A stretch of 42,669 bases of DNA from Alkalibacter sp964582705 (GTDB taxonomy: Bacteria; Bacillota; Clostridia; Eubacteriales; Alkalibacteraceae): NCBI GenBank assembly GCA_964582705.1, contig CAZOTE010000013.1:1-42669 (forward strand). The letters run 5' to 3'. The notes below the pieces were generated by a model. It saw only the letters and a program-made list of their open reading frames with translations, had not been told where the DNA came from and searched no databases. Each line of letters opens with the position of its first letter. Positions within the stretch are counted from its first letter, which is position 1. Of this stretch, positions 40,222 through 42,669 are shown piece after piece. The position numbers and the translations under genes are program-made.

Positions 40222-40824
40222 TTGAAGCTAAAGTCGCACATCAGTATTGCCAATACAGTGGCAGATCTGTTGGAAGCTCAAATGGACATCAAGATTGACA
40301 GAGATTCTATGGAGTTGGGCGCAGTATATCCGGACATGCATTTCATAAGAAGGCTTAAAATACATAATTTAAATCAGGTTTATACAAATTATTACGCACA
40401 ATCAAACAACTTTATAAACAAGACAAACAAGCTTAGCCTATCATTTTCTTTGGGCATGTTGTCCCATTATATATGTGATACGTTTTGCATAGCACACAAC
40501 AAGAAAATGAGATCATACAAAGATTTTAAAGGTCATGTAGCGTATGAGCTACAGCTTTCGAAAGCAATTGAAGACCACAAGGTTGATGTGGGAATCGAAG
40601 AAAAAATCAGACTTAACTCCGACAAGGTGTTGGGATTTGATTTAGAATCTTTCTTGACTGAGACAAAAGATGAATATCTGAAAATGTCTGAGGAGGCAGA
40701 AGACACTCTGCAATGCAACTTGGATATAGAGTATTCAATAATGGTCAACGTTATAGTAATGATGGGTTTTATTTATGAACTCCAGGAAGCACAGTGTCCT
40801 GTCATCGAGACCATAGCCATATAA
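40222..40824 (+). CDS. Zinc-dependent phospholipase C-like protein
   Basis: The protein has 200 residues without a signal peptide. The all-helical fold of the alpha-toxin/PLC family is marked by HISIANTVADLL near the start, LGAVYPDMHF, LGMLSHYICDTFCIAHN (HxxxD) and HVAYELQL (HxxxE), which supply zinc ligands. Cytoplasmic short members of this family are common in Clostridia, with unknown substrate. The start is a TTG, seven bases after AAGGAGG. Confidence 0.8.
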   Translation: MKLKSHISIANTVADLLEAQMDIKIDRDSMELGAVYPDMHFIRRLKIHNLNQVYTNYYAQSNNFINKTNKLSLSFSLGMLSHYICDTFCIAHNKKMRSYKDFKGHVAYELQLSKAIEDHKVDVGIEEKIRLNSDKVLGFDLESFLTETKDEYLKMSEEAEDTLQCNLDIEYSIMVNVIVMMGFIYELQEAQCPVIETIAI

Positions 40825-40836
40825 TCTTGAATGATA

Positions 40837-40872
40837 AAATCAGCTGCACGGCAAGTGTATCTGATTTTTTTT
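40837..40872 (+). terminator. Terminator of the phospholipase-like gene
   Basis: AAATCAG-C-TGCAC, loop GGCAA, GTGTA-T-CTGATTT and a T run lie 13 bases behind the stop codon. The hairpin separates this gene from proB. Confidence 0.85.
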
Positions 40873-40913
40873 GCAGAAGCATATAAAGCATATAAATGAA
40901 AGCAGGTATCAAA

Positions 40914-41708
40914 ATGGTGAGAAAAGCGGTAAAGGATGCAAAGAGAATAGTAATAAAAATTGGGACCACCTCCATAACATATCCAACGGGCAATATTAAT
41001 TTAAGGAAAATGGAAGGCTTAGCCAGAATCATATCGGATTTGCAAAACAGCGGCAAGGAAGTCGTGCTTGTTTCCTCCGGTGCCATTGGTGCAGGCATGG
41101 ACAGGATGGGGTTTATGCAAAAGCCTCAAGAACTAAAGGAAAAGCAGGCAACTGCTGCCGTGGGGCAGGCTATACTCATGCAGCTTTACCAAAAGTTTTT
41201 TGGTGAATACAATCAATCTATAGCTCAAATCCTATTGACTGCAGATGTATTTGGATCAAAAATCAAAAGGACCAACACTTTCAACACTTTCGACACCCTT
41301 TTTAAATTTGGAGTTGTTCCGATAGTCAACGAAAATGATGCCATTTCTACAGAGGAAATCCAGGAGGAATGCTTTGGAGACAATGACACATTGTCGGCGA
41401 TGGTAGCTGTACTGGTTAATGCAGACCTGCTTATGATTCTTTCTGATGTTGAGGGATTATATGACTGCAATCCCGTTAAAAATCCTGATGCAAAGCTTAT
41501 AACCTATGTCGAAAAGATGACTGAAGATTTGGTTTCAGTGGCTGAGACTACTGACAGCAAGGTGGGTACCGGAGGAATGATTACTAAGCTCTTGGCCTCC
41601 AAGATAACCTCTAGAAAGGGGATTCATACCATCTTGGCAGGATCGAAGGATCTAAATAAAATTTATGATATTTTAGAAGGAAAAGAAGTAGGTACTTTCA
41701 TAAAATGA
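40914..41708 (+). CDS. proB: Glutamate 5-kinase (kinase domain only)
   Basis: This protein of about 264 residues has the amino acid kinase fold. It contains RIVIKIGTTSITYPTG, VLVSSGAIGAGMDRMG, TAAVGQAILMQLYQKF, VPIVNENDAISTEEI, FGDNDTLSAMVAVLVNADLL, SDVEGLYDCNP and KVGTGGMITKLLASK. It phosphorylates glutamate in the first step of proline synthesis. The C-terminal PUA domain of the E. coli enzyme is absent, as in other short ProB proteins. ATG 40914 has a weak GCAGG site; ATG 40896 has none. proA is not next to it. Confidence 0.92.
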   Translation: MVRKAVKDAKRIVIKIGTTSITYPTGNINLRKMEGLARIISDLQNSGKEVVLVSSGAIGAGMDRMGFMQKPQELKEKQATAAVGQAILMQLYQKFFGEYNQSIAQILLTADVFGSKIKRTNTFNTFDTLFKFGVVPIVNENDAISTEEIQEECFGDNDTLSAMVAVLVNADLLMILSDVEGLYDCNPVKNPDAKLITYVEKMTEDLVSVAETTDSKVGTGGMITKLLASKITSRKGIHTILAGSKDLNKIYDILEGKEVGTFIK

Positions 41709-41710
41709 TT

Positions 41711-41745
41711 TAAGGGCATCCGAAAATACTATATCGGTTGCCCTT
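41711..41745 (+). terminator. Terminator-like hairpin after proB
   Basis: AAGGGCA(T)CCGA pairs with TCGG(T)TGCCCTT over a 10-base loop, giving an 11-bp stem with one mismatch. The T tail is weak, so some read-through into the ABC transporter gene is likely. Confidence 0.6.
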
Positions 41746-41775
41746 GATTATGTTTTATACAGAAAAGGAGACGAA

Positions 41776-42669
41776 ATGATAAGAAAATTTTCAAAATTCT
41801 ATATCCCTCATATGAAACTTTTTGTTGCGGATTTTTCCAGCGCTTTTTTCATGTCTGTTATCGACTTGATATTTCCAATGTTGGTAGCGATAATTATTGA
41901 TGATATAATACCAAATAAAAATCTTAATATGATGTACATGACAGCAGGGATAATGCTGTTTTTATATTTGATACGAGCGGTTCTAAATTACATAGTAAAC
42001 TATTGGGGCCATGTCCTGGGGGTAAGAATTGAAACAGATATGAGAAAAGATCTGTTCAATCACGTTCAGAAGCTGTCATTTGGATATTTTGACAAGAATA
42101 AAACCGGTCATATCATGTCCAGGCTGGTAAACGATCTTTTTGATATAGCCGAATTTGCCCATCACGGTCCCGAAGATATTTTTATTACTATAATCACTAT
42201 AGTTGGATCCTTTACAATCATGTTTATTGCCAATTGGCAGCTTGCGTTGATAATATTTGCATTGGTTCCGATAATGCTTTATTTCACTATAATCAAGAAC
42301 AAGCAAATGCGCAAGGTTTTTGCCGAAATGAGAATAAAGATAGCAGATATCAACGCACAGATTGAAGACAGCATATCAGGAGTCAGAGTGGTGCAGTCTT
42401 TTGGAAACGAATGGTATGAACAAAAAAAGTTTGATATCGGAAATCATGATTACCGAAGGACAAAGGAAGAGTCTTACAAGGTCATGGGAGAGTTTATATC
42501 CGGGGTAAATCTAATGGCGAACCTATTATACCTCTCCGTTATTTTTTTCGGTGGTCTGTTTATCTATTACGATCAAATAACTGTTGGAGTGTTGATACAG
42601 TATCTGCTGTATGTCGGGATATTCATAGAGCCGATTAAGAGAATAGCAAATTTTGTTGAAACATTTCAA
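41776..42669 (+). CDS. ABC exporter, membrane domain (runs off the window)
   Basis: The frame is open from ATG 41776 (MIRKFSKFYIPHMKLFVADF), behind AAAAGGAG, to the window end: 298 codons, no stop. It shows the type I exporter membrane domain with about five to six helices (SAFFMSVIDLIFPMLVAIII, TAGIMLFLYLIRAVLNYIV, IFITIITIVGSFTIMFIANW, LALIIFALVPIMLYFTIIK). The coupling segment LSFGYFDKNKTGHIMSRLVN and the ISGVRVVQSFGNE motif are also present. The ATPase half lies beyond the window. It probably pairs with itself or a neighbour as a lipid or drug exporter. Confidence 0.9.
   Translation, partial: MIRKFSKFYIPHMKLFVADFSSAFFMSVIDLIFPMLVAIIIDDIIPNKNLNMMYMTAGIMLFLYLIRAVLNYIVNYWGHVLGVRIETDMRKDLFNHVQKLSFGYFDKNKTGHIMSRLVNDLFDIAEFAHHGPEDIFITIITIVGSFTIMFIANWQLALIIFALVPIMLYFTIIKNKQMRKVFAEMRIKIADINAQIEDSISGVRVVQSFGNEWYEQKKFDIGNHDYRRTKEESYKVMGEFISGVNLMANLLYLSVIFFGGLFIYYDQITVGVLIQYLLYVGIFIEPIKRIANFVETFQ

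Noticed and set aside
1..42669. CRISPR array, tRNA or rRNA genes
   Set aside because: I looked for regularly spaced direct repeats and for cloverleaf or rRNA signatures, for example at the att site, and saw none.

Overview
The window looks like a chromosomal piece of a low-GC Gram-positive bacterium, most likely a Clostridia member: strong AGGAGG ribosome binding sites, a GerMN lipoprotein, a TrmA/RlmD-family methyltransferase with iron-sulfur cysteines, and a typical Firmicutes siphophage. I cannot name the species. About 36 kb of it (roughly 54 to 36029) is an apparently complete temperate siphovirus prophage. The rest is host DNA: a few dozen bases on the left and about 6.6 kb on the right.

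The prophage sits in the 3' end of the host 23S rRNA (uracil-5-)methyltransferase gene (rlmCD/rumA type, minus strand, 35991-37343). An 11-bp identical core is present at both junctions (54-64 and 36019-36029). The displaced original gene end, still in frame, is left at 5-64. At the right junction phage DNA supplies a new C-terminus, including the predicted catalytic glutamate.

Most phage genes lie on the minus strand and read right to left. The lysogeny module at 33-36 kb holds a CI-type S24 repressor, a membrane-anchored acidic protein and a tyrosine integrase on the plus strand, facing a Cro-like gene across an operator region with repeated TTGAATATATTCAA palindromes. Next (33-21 kb) come an excisionase-like HTH protein, an antirepressor, a membrane 3D-domain protein, and a recombination and replication module: Rad50-like ATPase, RecT, MBL-fold hydrolase, replisome organizer with an embedded probable origin, DnaC-like loader, HNH nuclease, MazG, RusA and SSB. 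A string of very small coupled genes follows, including several zinc-ribbon proteins and two disrupted frames, ending in a sigma-70-region-4-like regulator and two tandem terminators.

The late module (21-0.6 kb) runs: HNH endonuclease, ParB-like/methyltransferase pair, small and large terminase, portal, ClpP-type protease, HK97 major capsid, connectors, tail tube, tail chaperones with a -1 frameshift, tape measure, Dit, tail spike, DUF859 fibre, XhlA, amidase and a putative holin. It closes with a terminator, after which a 5' fragment of a group IIC intron lies between the lysis genes and attL.

The right host flank carries rlmCD, a GerMN lipoprotein, a questin-oxidase-like protein, a zinc-dependent phospholipase C-like protein, proB and the start of an ABC exporter. 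No rRNA, tRNA or CRISPR array was recognised.
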